Shown here piece by piece: positions 8,207 to 16,571 of a stretch of 32,386 bases of DNA (positions within the stretch are counted from its first letter, which is position 1; the number at the start of each line of letters is the position of its first letter). The stretch comes from Pirellulaceae bacterium (GTDB lineage Bacteria > Planctomycetota > Planctomycetia > Pirellulales > Pirellulaceae). The stretch lies in assembly GCA_023382975.1 (NCBI GenBank), contig JAHDXO010000067.1, positions 1 through 32,386 on the forward strand, in the 5' to 3' direction. The position numbers and the translations under genes are program-made. The notes below the pieces were generated by a model, which was not told where the DNA came from, did not search any database, and was given only the letters and a program-made list of their open reading frames with translations.

Positions 8207-10129
8207 CTACGGAAGACCGGATTGGCGCCCAACGCCGCGCTGCATCAGCTCCTGCAACGCTTCAAGATGTTGCTGGTACACGCCCCGCGGCGTCGCGCTG
8301 TGCTGTCGGCAGAGCGCGGCGGCCATCCCCAGCACCTCGCCCATCATGCCGGTCGTCCGCTGGACGCGGATGGTTCCCAGAGCCACGTGGGTGACACTGA
8401 TGTTCCGGCCCGCCATCATTAGATTTTCGACGTTCCGGCTGTACAGGCAGCGAAACGGAATCGGATAGGGATCGATCCGCGTACTGCGGGCGATTGAACG
8501 GAACTCGTCGCCGGGGAAGAAGACCGAGTTCTCCGGGTGCGGGTAGTGCAGATCGATGGGCCACGTCGTCGTGACACAGGCGTCGGGATAGGGACGACGC
8601 TCGCGCACGTCCTGTTCGCTCAAGATCACGTCGCCCAGCAAACGCCGGCTCTCGCGTTTGCCGCCGACGTAGGCGACCCAGGCCAATCGCTGCCGGGCGA
8701 ATTTCTCTCGGACGCCGCTGTGGTTCTTCAGGTAGGCCCAGTTCCCGAACGTCACCCGCAGCGCGTAATCGCGGATCCATTCGACCTCGGTCACTTGGTC
8801 TCGGTTCATCCCGGTTTCCCAGTCCCAGTCGCCGCGGGTGAGCCGGTGGCAGGTGTCTTCGTCGAACTGCACCGCCCAGGGACACTCGGGGAACGCGGTT
8901 GCCTGCGGCTCTTCGACGGCGTACCACTGCACCGAAGTGCCCATCACCAAGTGGTCCGAGTGCTCGGGGGCGAGCGGTTCGCCCGTCTCGCTCCGTGCTT
9001 CGCGCCCGGTGTGGAAGTCGGCGCCGGCCAGGAACCCGAGGTTGCCGTCGCCCGTGCAATCGGCGAACAGCGAGCCCCGGAAGCGGAATTCCCGGCTTGT
9101 CAGAATATTTCGACCGACGACCGCCGTGATTCGATTCGCCTGGGTCTCCGCTCGCAAGACATGCATGTTCAGGAACAGGCGGAGGTTCGGCTCGGCCTGG
9201 ACCACCGCCAGCTTCTTGGCATCCTCGTAGTTCGAAGCGGGGCCGGCATTATGCTGCTTCTTCTCCGGATGCTGTTCGATCGTGGCCAGAATCCGCTGGC
9301 TTCGGGGCGAATCGGGGTCGCGCCGCGCCTCCCACAGGTTCCAGTGGCCGATCGGTCCAAGTTCGTCGACCAGATCGCCCAAACGCGGGTAGGGAGGCTG
9401 ATGGATCAATCCGGACAGGCCCACGCGGACCTCCGAGCTGTTGTTCCCGCCCAGCACGGGCCGGTTCTGGATCAAGGCGACTCGGCAACCCAATCGCGCC
9501 GCGCTGACCGCCGCACAGCACCCGGCCATGCCACCGCCCACCACGACCAGATCGAATTGGCCCGCCTCTTCGGGCGTGTCGGGCAATCCCAATCGCGATT
9601 GTCGGAATTTGGCCATCGCCGGATCCGCGTTGGGCAACTGCAAATCCATGTCGGTCGTCAACACGAGCGCATCGCAACGGCCGTTGAAGCCGGTCAAGTC
9701 GCGGAGGGCCAAACGCGTGTGCCCGCGTCGCAAACGGACGGTCCCGCCGTCCTCCCAGTGCCAGTCGGCGCCCTCGGTGCCGAACGTCTTCTTCAACGGT
9801 TCTCCATCGACCAGCAACTGGAACCGGCCCGGCGCATCCGACGCTTTCCACGGCGCCACCCAATCGCGAGTCCGCACCCAGACGCGATAGACGCCCGCGG
9901 CGGGGATCTCGACCGCGGTGACCGCGTCGGCCACCGGCGATCCCAGTCCATGGGCCATCAAATACGGCGAACCCATGGCGTCCATCGCCTGCTGGTCGAC
10001 GACCCAGCCGCCGCGGTCGGCGAAACTCTCGGCCTCGATCAAGACCGTCTGCGGCAGCGACTCCGCTGCGCCCAGCGGCGTCAGGCCGAGCACCGTGCAA
10101 ACCACGAACAAAATTCCTGGTTGGTTCAT
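8207..10129 (-). CDS. Exported FAD-dependent oxidoreductase with N-terminal sugar-binding-like module
   Basis: 640 residues. Residues 1-22 look like a signal peptide ending near GAA. Residues about 28-160 form a beta-sandwich module (IEAESFADRGGW ... VYRVWVRTRDW) of the kind found attached to polysaccharide-active proteins. FDLVVVGGGMAGCCAA (192-207) is the FAD-binding Rossmann loop, followed by VLGGNNSSEVRVG. FADCTGDGNLGFLAGA is the second flavin-contact motif of the FAD_oxidored family. The substrate is unknown. In planctomycetes such genes lie near sugar oxidoreductases, as here. The unknown gene at 10162-11319 precedes it by 32 bases on the same strand. Confidence 0.87.
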   Translation of the reverse strand: MNQPGILFVVCTVLGLTPLGAAESLPQTVLIEAESFADRGGWVVDQQAMDAMGSPYLMAHGLGSPVADAVTAVEIPAAGVYRVWVRTRDWVAPWKASDAPGRFQLLVDGEPLKKTFGTEGADWHWEDGGTVRLRRGHTRLALRDLTGFNGRCDALVLTTDMDLQLPNADPAMAKFRQSRLGLPDTPEEAGQFDLVVVGGGMAGCCAAVSAARLGCRVALIQNRPVLGGNNSSEVRVGLSGLIHQPPYPRLGDLVDELGPIGHWNLWEARRDPDSPRSQRILATIEQHPEKKQHNAGPASNYEDAKKLAVVQAEPNLRLFLNMHVLRAETQANRITAVVGRNILTSREFRFRGSLFADCTGDGNLGFLAGADFHTGREARSETGEPLAPEHSDHLVMGTSVQWYAVEEPQATAFPECPWAVQFDEDTCHRLTRGDWDWETGMNRDQVTEVEWIRDYALRVTFGNWAYLKNHSGVREKFARQRLAWVAYVGGKRESRRLLGDVILSEQDVRERRPYPDACVTTTWPIDLHYPHPENSVFFPGDEFRSIARSTRIDPYPIPFRCLYSRNVENLMMAGRNISVTHVALGTIRVQRTTGMMGEVLGMAAALCRQHSATPRGVYQQHLEALQELMQRGVGRQSGLP

Positions 10130-10161
10130 CGGCGATTTCTCCCGGGTGGCGCGGCGTCGTA

Positions 10162-11319
10162 TCAGGTTGCCTTCGGCTGGACCAGCGCGGTGGCGTAGGA
10201 GAGCAAGTCGTCTTGTTCGCGGCAGTAGGCCCGCATCCGGCGGTAGTCGCCGGCCCGTTTGCTGAGTTCCAGCAGGGGTGGGGCGAATCCGAGCCAGGGG
10301 ACGCCGGTGCGCTGGAGGGCAATGGCGGCCTCGATGGCTTCCGGGTAACGGCCCAGGCGGGCGAGAAGTTCCACGTAGACTTCCTGGGCGAAGGTGCCGT
10401 GCTGCTGGACGTCGGTGGTTTCGGCCTTGTCGCAGAAAAACGCCAGCGCCTCGTCGACCTGCTCGCCCAGCGACGCGCGGTAGAACAACCGGTGGCTGGG
10501 ATAGAAGTCCACAAACGGCTCTTCACCGGCGAACTGAAACGAATCGTGCAAGCAGCGACCGTACTCGGTCAGATCGGCGGCCAGTCGCAGCGGGGCTTCG
10601 TCCCGCAGGATGCGGGCGGCACGGACGGTCGAGGCCAAATGGGTCGTGTCGATGTGGTAGGAGTACTCGCCGAACAGCCACTCGCGGTCGGCGACCAGTT
10701 CGGCCAGCGTCGCTTCGGCGGGGCGAGTCGCTTCGTGGCGGGCGATCTCGGCGCGCAGGTTGCCCGACAACTCGGCGTGTAGATGAGCCACCAGCAACCC
10801 GGCGGCGCGGCGCTGGTCGGCTCGGTTCAACTGCTGGCCGGACGATTCGAGCGCCGTGATCGCTTGGCACGTGCCGAAGTGCTTCAGGATCAGTCGAAAG
10901 CCGAGTTCGACGTCGACCGCCTCGTGAAAAGCGATCTCGATCACCGATTCGACGTTCCCGTGATCCACTTCGATGTCGGCTAGCGCCCGAGCCACCGCGG
11001 CGCGGTCGCCGACCGGACGCATGTACAACCAGCCCTCGCGCACATGGCCCGCGGCCAGCAGCCCCATTCCGACTTCGCGGCAGGCGTCCAACAGTCCGTC
11101 CTCCAGCCGGCGACCGGTCTCTTCGTCCAGTTCGCCCGTGTCGCGGTAGTCCACAGGCAAGCCGAGTCGGTGGCGGACCTGCATCTTGCGGGCCTCGAAC
11201 AGCTCGGGGTATTTCCCCTGTTGCCGCAGATGTTCGGCCAGTCGCTGCAGAACGGCCTCGACGCCGCCTTCGTCCAAGGCGGCGTCGAGTTCGCAAAAGA
11301 CGGTTCCTGCGGTGGTCAT
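10162..11319 (-). CDS. Conserved hypothetical protein, helical, TPR-like end
   Basis: 385 residues, no signal peptide and no membrane segment, so probably cytoplasmic. It is almost entirely helical and rich in Ala, Leu, Glu and Arg. ELLARLGRYPEAIEAAIALQ near residue 335 looks like a TPR-type helix pair, and similar hairpins may precede it. I recognise no catalytic motif. It starts with an ATG at 11319 and is followed by the FAD-dependent gene after 32 bases. The upstream 186 bases contain the inverted repeat at 11406-11475. Confidence 0.65.
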   Translation of the reverse strand: MTTAGTVFCELDAALDEGGVEAVLQRLAEHLRQQGKYPELFEARKMQVRHRLGLPVDYRDTGELDEETGRRLEDGLLDACREVGMGLLAAGHVREGWLYMRPVGDRAAVARALADIEVDHGNVESVIEIAFHEAVDVELGFRLILKHFGTCQAITALESSGQQLNRADQRRAAGLLVAHLHAELSGNLRAEIARHEATRPAEATLAELVADREWLFGEYSYHIDTTHLASTVRAARILRDEAPLRLAADLTEYGRCLHDSFQFAGEEPFVDFYPSHRLFYRASLGEQVDEALAFFCDKAETTDVQQHGTFAQEVYVELLARLGRYPEAIEAAIALQRTGVPWLGFAPPLLELSKRAGDYRRMRAYCREQDDLLSYATALVQPKAT

Positions 11320-11405
11320 GCCTTCTGTCTCCGCATAAGGAGTGCCCGAGAGCGAGCTACCACGAGTCGTTTCCTTGGAGTTCGCGATTCAACGTGCCGC
11401 TCCTC

Positions 11406-11475
11406 GTACGACGGACGTCCTCGTCCGTCGAGGATGCTAATTCGCGCAGGCGACGGACGAGGACGTCCGTCGTAC
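11406..11475. repeat. Perfect 25-bp inverted repeat with 20-base spacer
   Basis: The left arm 11406-11430 (GTACGACGGACG...) and right arm 11451-11475 are exact reverse complements around a 20-base spacer. Each arm contains its own smaller palindrome, GACGGAC/GTCCGTC, so alternative folds exist. It lies 31 bases past the end of the RNase E/G gene and could stop transcription of the pts-rng run. No T-run follows. The compact, nested form also fits a dispersed REP/MITE-like element. Confidence 0.75.
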
Positions 11476-11505
11476 AACACGCAACCGCGTGACGGTACGC
11501 TCGTT

Positions 11506-13128
11506 TCAGATCGGCAGTCGGATCTCGCGTCCTTCGGCGTCGCGGCAGTCCAGTTCCAGGTGTTCGGGGAACAGGCCTTCGCTGCCGAGAATCTGGACGG
11601 TCATCTTGCCTTCTTCCTCCAGCATCGTGATCTCGCGCCGCTTGCGGTTGTTCAGGTAGGACGCCACTTCGTCATTCACGCGTACCGTGACGCGGGACGC
11701 GTTGGGTTGCTGGCTGGCCAGCATCAGCATGCGGACGACTTCGATGGCCATGCTCTCGGAGGTCTTCACGACGCCTCGGCCGCTGCAGCAGGGGCAATCC
11801 GTGTAGACGCTGCGTTTCAGGCTGGGCCGGATGCGCTGCCGCGTCATTTCGATCAGGCCGAAGGGACTGGTCCGCAGGATCTTGGTGCGGGCCCGGTCGC
11901 GGCGCATGGCGTCGCGCAGCGCTCGTTCGACGCCGCGGCGGTGCTTTTCGCGGCGCATGTCGATGAAATCGTTGACGATGACGCCCCCCAGGTCTCGCAG
12001 TCGCAATTGCCGAGCGATTTCGCGAGCCGCGGACAGATTCAACTGGTACGCCGCTTCCTCGGCGGTGTCGTCGATGCGGAAGCTGCCGCTATTGACGTCG
12101 ATCGCGACCAGGGCTTCGGTCTGGTCGATGACGATCGAGCCGCCGTGGCGCAAGGGAACCTCGCGCTTGTAGATACGGCTGATTTCGGTTTCCAGTTTGT
12201 ACTTGTGGAACAGCGGCTCCTTGCCTTCGTACCAGTGCAGCCGGTTGACGTGGCGGGGCATGACCAGTTGCAGGAAATCGCGTGCCCGTTCGTAGGCTTC
12301 GCGCTGGTCGACGTAGATCGCATCGACGTCCGTGGTACACATGTCCCGGATCGTGCGGATGATCATGTCGCTTTCTTCGTAGATGTCCACCGGGGCGGCG
12401 TTCTTTTTCAGCCGCCGCACGATCACCTTCCACAGCCGCAGCAGATAGGCCAGGTCGCGGGAGAGTTCCTTCTTGGTGCGGCCGGCGCCGGCCGTGCGGA
12501 CGATGAAACCGAGTCCCTTGGGTGGATTCAGTTCCAACATCGTGTCCCGCAGTTTGCGGCGTTCCTCGTCGTCCTCGATCTTGCGCGACACGCCGACCCG
12601 TCCCAGGGCGGGCATCAGCACCAGGTAGCGTCCCGGGATGCTGATATAGGTGGACAGCGTCGGGCCCTTGGTTCCGATGCCTTCCTTGATCACCTGGACC
12701 AGGACTTCGTCGCCGCGGCGGAAGATCTCCTGCAGCGGGGGCTTGAACCGCGGCCGGTTGCCGGTGCGGTTGCCGCGCGGCCGTCGCGGGGCGGGGCGGT
12801 CGCTTTCCTCCTCGTCGTCGCCCATGTCGAATTCGTCGCGGCGCGAACCGCCCCCCTGCGAAGCGCCTTCCGGATCGTAGCCGCCCTGGCGGAAGTACTG
12901 CGGCTCGACGTCGCTGATGTGCAGAAAGCCGTTCCGCCCGACGCCGAAATCGACGAAGGCCGCCTGGATGCTAGGTTCCAGGTTGACGATCTTGCCCTTG
13001 TAGATGTTTCCCACGTAGTTGTCCTGGCTGGCCCGCTCGACGTACAGCTCTTCCAGGATTCCGTCTTCAATGATCGCGATCCGGCATTCCTCCGGTTGCG
13101 AGACATTGATCAGCATTTCCTTTCTCAT
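11506..13128 (-). CDS. rng: Ribonuclease E/G family protein
   Basis: 540 residues. The enzyme cleaves single-stranded RNA in mRNA decay and rRNA maturation. An S1 domain (YVGNIYKGKIVNLEPSIQAA, GFLHISDV) spans about 37-160 but is interrupted at about 80-125 by a low-complexity Gly, Asp/Glu and Arg insert. The DNase I-like catalytic part has AIDVNSGSF with Asp344 and IVNDFIDM with Asp387, the magnesium ligands. CPCCSGRG (445-452) is the zinc-link. The length is near RNase G; there is no long RNase E scaffold tail. I chose the ATG at 13128 (MRKEMLINV) because family members start this way; a GTG at 13134 is also in frame. It is last in the run after the DUF2344 gene, a known neighbour pairing. 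Confidence 0.92.
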   Translation of the reverse strand: MRKEMLINVSQPEECRIAIIEDGILEELYVERASQDNYVGNIYKGKIVNLEPSIQAAFVDFGVGRNGFLHISDVEPQYFRQGGYDPEGASQGGGSRRDEFDMGDDEEESDRPAPRRPRGNRTGNRPRFKPPLQEIFRRGDEVLVQVIKEGIGTKGPTLSTYISIPGRYLVLMPALGRVGVSRKIEDDEERRKLRDTMLELNPPKGLGFIVRTAGAGRTKKELSRDLAYLLRLWKVIVRRLKKNAAPVDIYEESDMIIRTIRDMCTTDVDAIYVDQREAYERARDFLQLVMPRHVNRLHWYEGKEPLFHKYKLETEISRIYKREVPLRHGGSIVIDQTEALVAIDVNSGSFRIDDTAEEAAYQLNLSAAREIARQLRLRDLGGVIVNDFIDMRREKHRRGVERALRDAMRRDRARTKILRTSPFGLIEMTRQRIRPSLKRSVYTDCPCCSGRGVVKTSESMAIEVVRMLMLASQQPNASRVTVRVNDEVASYLNNRKRREITMLEEEGKMTVQILGSEGLFPEHLELDCRDAEGREIRLPI

Positions 13129-13161
13129 AAGCACGGTTCTTTTTCGGTTAAGGTTGTACGG

Positions 13162-13791
13162 TTACCCCTCGATTTCCACCTCGCTTCTTGTCAGGCACGC
13201 GCCTTGTCGCTGCAGGTCGTCCAGTTCCAGCGCCTGCAGCACGTCGCGGGGAGAAACGCCTCCCTGCTGGTTGCCGCGCAAGCGGAACTGAAGCACGCCC
13301 TGTTGGAAATCAAGTTGGTCCAAGCCGATGGCGGGCGTGTCGGTGTCCCGGCCCGGCTCGTCTTGGATCCACGACGACGGTTGTTCTCCAAGTTGTCGGA
13401 TGCGTTCCTCCAGCGGCTCGCGCCGCCCGTCAGGAACCGGCATCCGATAAGTGGCTCGCCGGAGCCGCGCTTTGCGTTCGTGCGGCTCCATCAGCCGAAC
13501 CTCGGACAGGCTCAGTCCCGCGGGAGCTTGAGCGGTCAGACGCCGGGCAAGCTCCTCGGCGTCCAGCGGTTCGGCCAGTTCGAATTCCATCACTTCATCC
13601 AGTCCCTCGACACCGAGCGCGAGAGCGGATGGGAAACTCATGCGGGCTTTGGGGTGAAACCCTTCGCTCATCCCCAGACGCAATCCCGCGCGTCGCATCA
13701 GCCGCTCGAAGACGCGCACCAGGTCCCGGTGGCTGATCCATCGCAGATCGCCCTGTTTGCGGAACCGGACTCGCACTCGTTGTCGCAGCAT
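13162..13791 (-). CDS. TIGR03936/DUF2344 family radical-SAM-associated protein
   Basis: 209 residues starting with RVRFRKQGDLRWISHRDLVR and containing MSEGFHPKARMSFPSALALG, the hallmark of DUF2344 (TIGR03936). Elsewhere the domain is fused to or sits beside a B12-binding radical SAM protein and is often next to RNase G. Here it stands alone, with no radical SAM gene in the window. Its biochemical role is not established; the recurrent RNase G and ribosomal gene context suggests RNA or ribosome modification. It starts seven bases after the ptsI stop, implying translational coupling, and RNase E/G follows closely. Confidence 0.88.
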   Translation of the reverse strand: MLRQRVRVRFRKQGDLRWISHRDLVRVFERLMRRAGLRLGMSEGFHPKARMSFPSALALGVEGLDEVMEFELAEPLDAEELARRLTAQAPAGLSLSEVRLMEPHERKARLRRATYRMPVPDGRREPLEERIRQLGEQPSSWIQDEPGRDTDTPAIGLDQLDFQQGVLQFRLRGNQQGGVSPRDVLQALELDDLQRQGACLTRSEVEIEG

Positions 13792-13798
13792 CAGCCGG

Positions 13799-15550
13799 CT
13801 AACTCCCGTTCTCTGGCAAAGACTCGATCTTCTGCTGTTCGGCCTTCAGGAAGGCATCGATGTCCCGGGGCCGTTGCATCTCCAGCGCCCGGGCCGCGAT
13901 GGCCCGGCACTGCGGAATCGTCACTTTCCGGCAGATCTTCTTGATCTCCGGAATGCTGCTGGGCGCCACGCTCAGCCGCCGCAGGCCGAGCCCCAGCAGC
14001 AGCATCGTGTAGGTCGGTTCGCTGCTCATTTGGCCGCACAAGCTGGCTTCCACACCCGACTGGTCGGCTTCTTGCAGCGTCCGCTGGATCAGGCGCAACA
14101 CGGCGGGGTCGCTCGCCTGGTACAAGTCGTTCACGGCCGGGTTGCCGCGGTCGACCGCCAGGGTGTACTGAATCAGGTCGTTGGTGCCGATGCTCAGGAA
14201 ATCGACCTCCCGCACAAAGCGGTCGATCAGTATGGCCGCGGCCGGGGACTCGACCATGATGCCCACCGGGATCTCCGGATTGAAGGCGATTCCCGCGGAC
14301 TCCAACTCCTGCATCGCCTCGCCCAGCAGCTCCTTGGCGCGCAACAGTTCGTCCAGCGTCGTTATCAGCGGGAACATGACCCGCACGTCGCCCAGCGCGC
14401 TGGCTCGCAGAATCGCACGCAACTGCGGCCGGAACAACTGCAGGTTGGACAGCGCCAGGCGGATGCTGCGCAGTCCCAGGAAGGGGTTCCGGTCCTCTTC
14501 GACGTTCACCGGGATGGAACCCATCTTGTCGGCGCCCAGGTCCAAGGTGCGGATCACCACCGGTCGGCCGTCCATCGCCCGGACGACTTCGCTGTACGCC
14601 TGGAAATGATCCTCCTCGGTCGGTTCGGATTTGGCGCCGACATACAGGAACTCGGTGCGGTACAGGCCGATCCCGTCCGCCCCGCGATCCAGGCAGGCCG
14701 AGGTCTCGTGCGGGAATTCGATGTTCGCCAGCAAGCTGATCCGAACGCCGTCGCAGGTCTCGGCCGGCAGATCCCGGAGGCTCCGCAAACGCTCGGCGGC
14801 CTCGCGCCGCTGCTCCAGCCGTACGCGGTATTGCTGCAGCGTCTCGGCGTCCGGACGCAGGATGACCACGCCCTCGTCGCCGTCGACAATCACCGTGTCG
14901 CCGCCGGAGACTTCGGTCAAGAACCGTCCGATGCCGACGACCGCGGGGATCTCCATCCCCTGCGCCACGATCGCCGTGTGGCCGCCCGCGCCGCCGATTT
15001 CCGTGGCAAACCCGAGCACGAAGCGTCGGTTCAGGTGGACCGTTTCGCCCGGCGTCAGATTGTGAGCCAGCACCACGACCGGCGCGTCAAGGTGTTCGAG
15101 TTCCTCTCGCCGGTGGCCCGTCAGATTCTGCAGCAGTCGCCGCTCCAGGTCGTAGATGTCGTGAACCCGCTCGGCCAGATAGGCGTTGTCCAGCTTCAGG
15201 AAATGGTCGGCGTAGCTCCGCAGCGTCCGGCTGACCGCGTACTCCGCCGAGTACTGCCGATCGCGGATCCTGCCTTCGATGTCGGCCCGCAGTTTCGGGT
15301 CGGCCAGCAGCGACAGGTGAGCGGCAAAGATGGCCCCGTACTGTTCGCCGAGCTGTTCGGTCACCGAATCGCGGTTCGCCTGGATGTCGACGGCCACTTC
15401 GTCCAGGGCGTCGCTGAAACGGCGCACCTCGTTCTCGGCCGCCGCGGGAACGACCAAGTGCTGAGGAAAACGAAATCCCTCGTTGTCGATGATCAACGCT
15501 TCGCCGATCGCCAGCCCCGGCGAAACCGCGATTCCTTGGATTTGCTGCAT
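13799..15550 (-). CDS. ptsI: PTS enzyme I, phosphoenolpyruvate-protein phosphotransferase
   Basis: 583 residues, the normal EI length. EI takes phosphate from PEP onto a histidine and passes it to HPr. The active-site histidine is His191 in GGAGGHTAIVA; most enzymes have GGRTSHTAI, so the flanking residues differ. The PEP-binding barrel is intact: GIGLYRTEFLY (293-303), VMVESPAAA (about 431-438), SIGTNDLIQYTLAVDRGN (453-470) and catalytic Cys505 in SLCGQMSSEP, where CGEMAGD is usual. There is no N-terminal GAF domain, so it is not PtsP. AAAGGAC lies before the ATG. HPr precedes it by 111 bases. Confidence 0.93.
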   Translation of the reverse strand: MQQIQGIAVSPGLAIGEALIIDNEGFRFPQHLVVPAAAENEVRRFSDALDEVAVDIQANRDSVTEQLGEQYGAIFAAHLSLLADPKLRADIEGRIRDRQYSAEYAVSRTLRSYADHFLKLDNAYLAERVHDIYDLERRLLQNLTGHRREELEHLDAPVVVLAHNLTPGETVHLNRRFVLGFATEIGGAGGHTAIVAQGMEIPAVVGIGRFLTEVSGGDTVIVDGDEGVVILRPDAETLQQYRVRLEQRREAAERLRSLRDLPAETCDGVRISLLANIEFPHETSACLDRGADGIGLYRTEFLYVGAKSEPTEEDHFQAYSEVVRAMDGRPVVIRTLDLGADKMGSIPVNVEEDRNPFLGLRSIRLALSNLQLFRPQLRAILRASALGDVRVMFPLITTLDELLRAKELLGEAMQELESAGIAFNPEIPVGIMVESPAAAILIDRFVREVDFLSIGTNDLIQYTLAVDRGNPAVNDLYQASDPAVLRLIQRTLQEADQSGVEASLCGQMSSEPTYTMLLLGLGLRRLSVAPSSIPEIKKICRKVTIPQCRAIAARALEMQRPRDIDAFLKAEQQKIESLPENGS

Positions 15551-15661
15551 GGGGTCCTTTGACCGGTCGTGGCTCCGGCCGCGTTCCGCCCCGCCCGCGC
15601 GGCCGCTTTCGCTCCGACCGCTGGGGGCTGGCGGCCATCCGCCCGCACCAGCCGTGCCGTG

Positions 15662-15970
15662 TTATTTCTTGGGGAGAGAACTCTTCAGACTCTCGTCGTA
15701 GGAGATGATCTGCTCCATCAACTGCCCCAGGGCTTCGATCGCGTCGTCGGCGTCGTCGCCCTGCGCCTCGATCTTCAGCACCGTGCCCTCTTCGGCGGCC
15801 AGCATCAACAGATCCAGGATGCTCTTGCCGTTGGCCCGCTGCCCTTCTTTGACCACTTCGATCATCGACGCAAACTGGTTCGCCAGACGGGCAAATGCGT
15901 CGGCAGGCCGAGCGTGCAATCCTTGCGGATTGACCACGATCACCTCCCTGGTTACGACGCGATTCCTCAT
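15662..15970 (-). CDS. ptsH: HPr phosphocarrier protein
   Basis: 102 residues. HPr carries phosphate from EI to IIA proteins. NPQGLHARPA places the phosphorylated histidine at residue 19, and GKSILDLLMLAA places the regulatory serine at 50, matching Ser46 of Gram-positive HPr, though no HPr kinase gene is in this window. The ATG at 15970 is kept because the first beta strand (REVIVVN) is needed for the fold. The sequence AGGGAGGTGATC at 15949-15938 lies inside codons 8-11 and mimics an almost ideal ribosome-binding site before an in-frame GTG, but a start there would remove that strand. Confidence 0.92.
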   Translation of the reverse strand: MRNRVVTREVIVVNPQGLHARPADAFARLANQFASMIEVVKEGQRANGKSILDLLMLAAEEGTVLKIEAQGDDADDAIEALGQLMEQIISYDESLKSSLPKK

Positions 15971-16015
15971 CGGATGTCAGCCCGCTGATACGAAGGCTTG
16001 CTCGGATCCCTGGAC

Positions 16016-16486
16016 CTACAACTGGTTGTTGTCGGCCTCGTCCAATAACTGTTGGATGTCTTCGACGGTTTGCGATTGCCTCAAGAAACGGCAGAACGTA
16101 TCGTCGCGCAATTGGCGCGAGATGTTTTCCAAAGCCCGCAAATGATCGCCGGGACGATCCGGAGGAGAAACCAAAAGAAAGAAGATGTGGACCTTATCGC
16201 CGTCCAGACTGTTGAAATCGACTCCATCGCGGCTGATGCCCACCGTGCCGATCAGGCGGCCAACGCTCGGATGCTTGGTGTGCGGAACCGCCACGCCGCG
16301 CCCGATGCCCGTGCTGCCGAGTTCCTCGCGCTTCATCACCGCGTCGACGATACCCATCTTGTCTTCCGGCTTGACTCCGCCGGATTGAACCAGCGCCTGG
16401 ACCAGTTCTTCGATCACCGTTTCCTTGTCTTCCGCCTTCAGGTCCGCCCTGATGGCTTTCACTTCAATGAAATCGGAAAAGTTCAT
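16016..16486 (-). CDS. ptsN: PTS IIA protein, PtsN/fructose-type
   Basis: 156 residues of the PTS EIIA type 2 domain. RGVAVPHTKH holds the phosphorylated His69; EELGSTGIG just before it and DHLRALENISRQLRD later are family motifs. It is a stand-alone IIA with no IIB or IIC nearby, so a regulatory role like IIA-Ntr is likelier than sugar uptake. An ATG lies further upstream at 16504, but the one at 16486 is preferred: GGAAAGGAT sits just before it as a ribosome-binding site, and family members start MNFSDF or similar. It lies between hpf and ptsH, the order seen in many bacteria around rpoN, though rpoN is absent. Confidence 0.9.
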   Translation of the reverse strand: MNFSDFIEVKAIRADLKAEDKETVIEELVQALVQSGGVKPEDKMGIVDAVMKREELGSTGIGRGVAVPHTKHPSVGRLIGTVGISRDGVDFNSLDGDKVHIFFLLVSPPDRPGDHLRALENISRQLRDDTFCRFLRQSQTVEDIQQLLDEADNNQL

Positions 16487-16524
16487 AATGCGGATCCTTT
16501 CCATAATTGTTCGCAGCTAGGAAC

Positions 16525-16563
16525 CGGGCCTTCGGCGAAACACCGAAGGCTGGGGACGGCCCG
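16525..16563 (-). other. Intercistronic hairpin between hpf and ptsN
   Basis: GCCTTCGG (16528-16535) pairs with CCGAAGGC (16543-16550) around a 7-base loop, and CGGGCC (16525-16530) could alternatively pair with GGCCCG (16558-16563). It fills most of the gap between the hpf stop and the ptsN start, just upstream of the ptsN ribosome-binding site. It may set relative expression or mark an RNA-processing site. Confidence 0.45.
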
Positions 16564-16571
16564 GCGCCGGA

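Noticed and set aside
11044..13944. A 966-codon open frame on the plus strand opposite RNase E/G and DUF2344
   Set aside because: High GC codon bias opens long antisense frames. The minus-strand products have complete family motifs, and the antisense product has none.
15551..15661. A GC-rich stem with GGCTGG/CCAGCC between HPr and enzyme I
   Set aside because: In such GC-rich sequence short stems are expected by chance and this one has a long loop.
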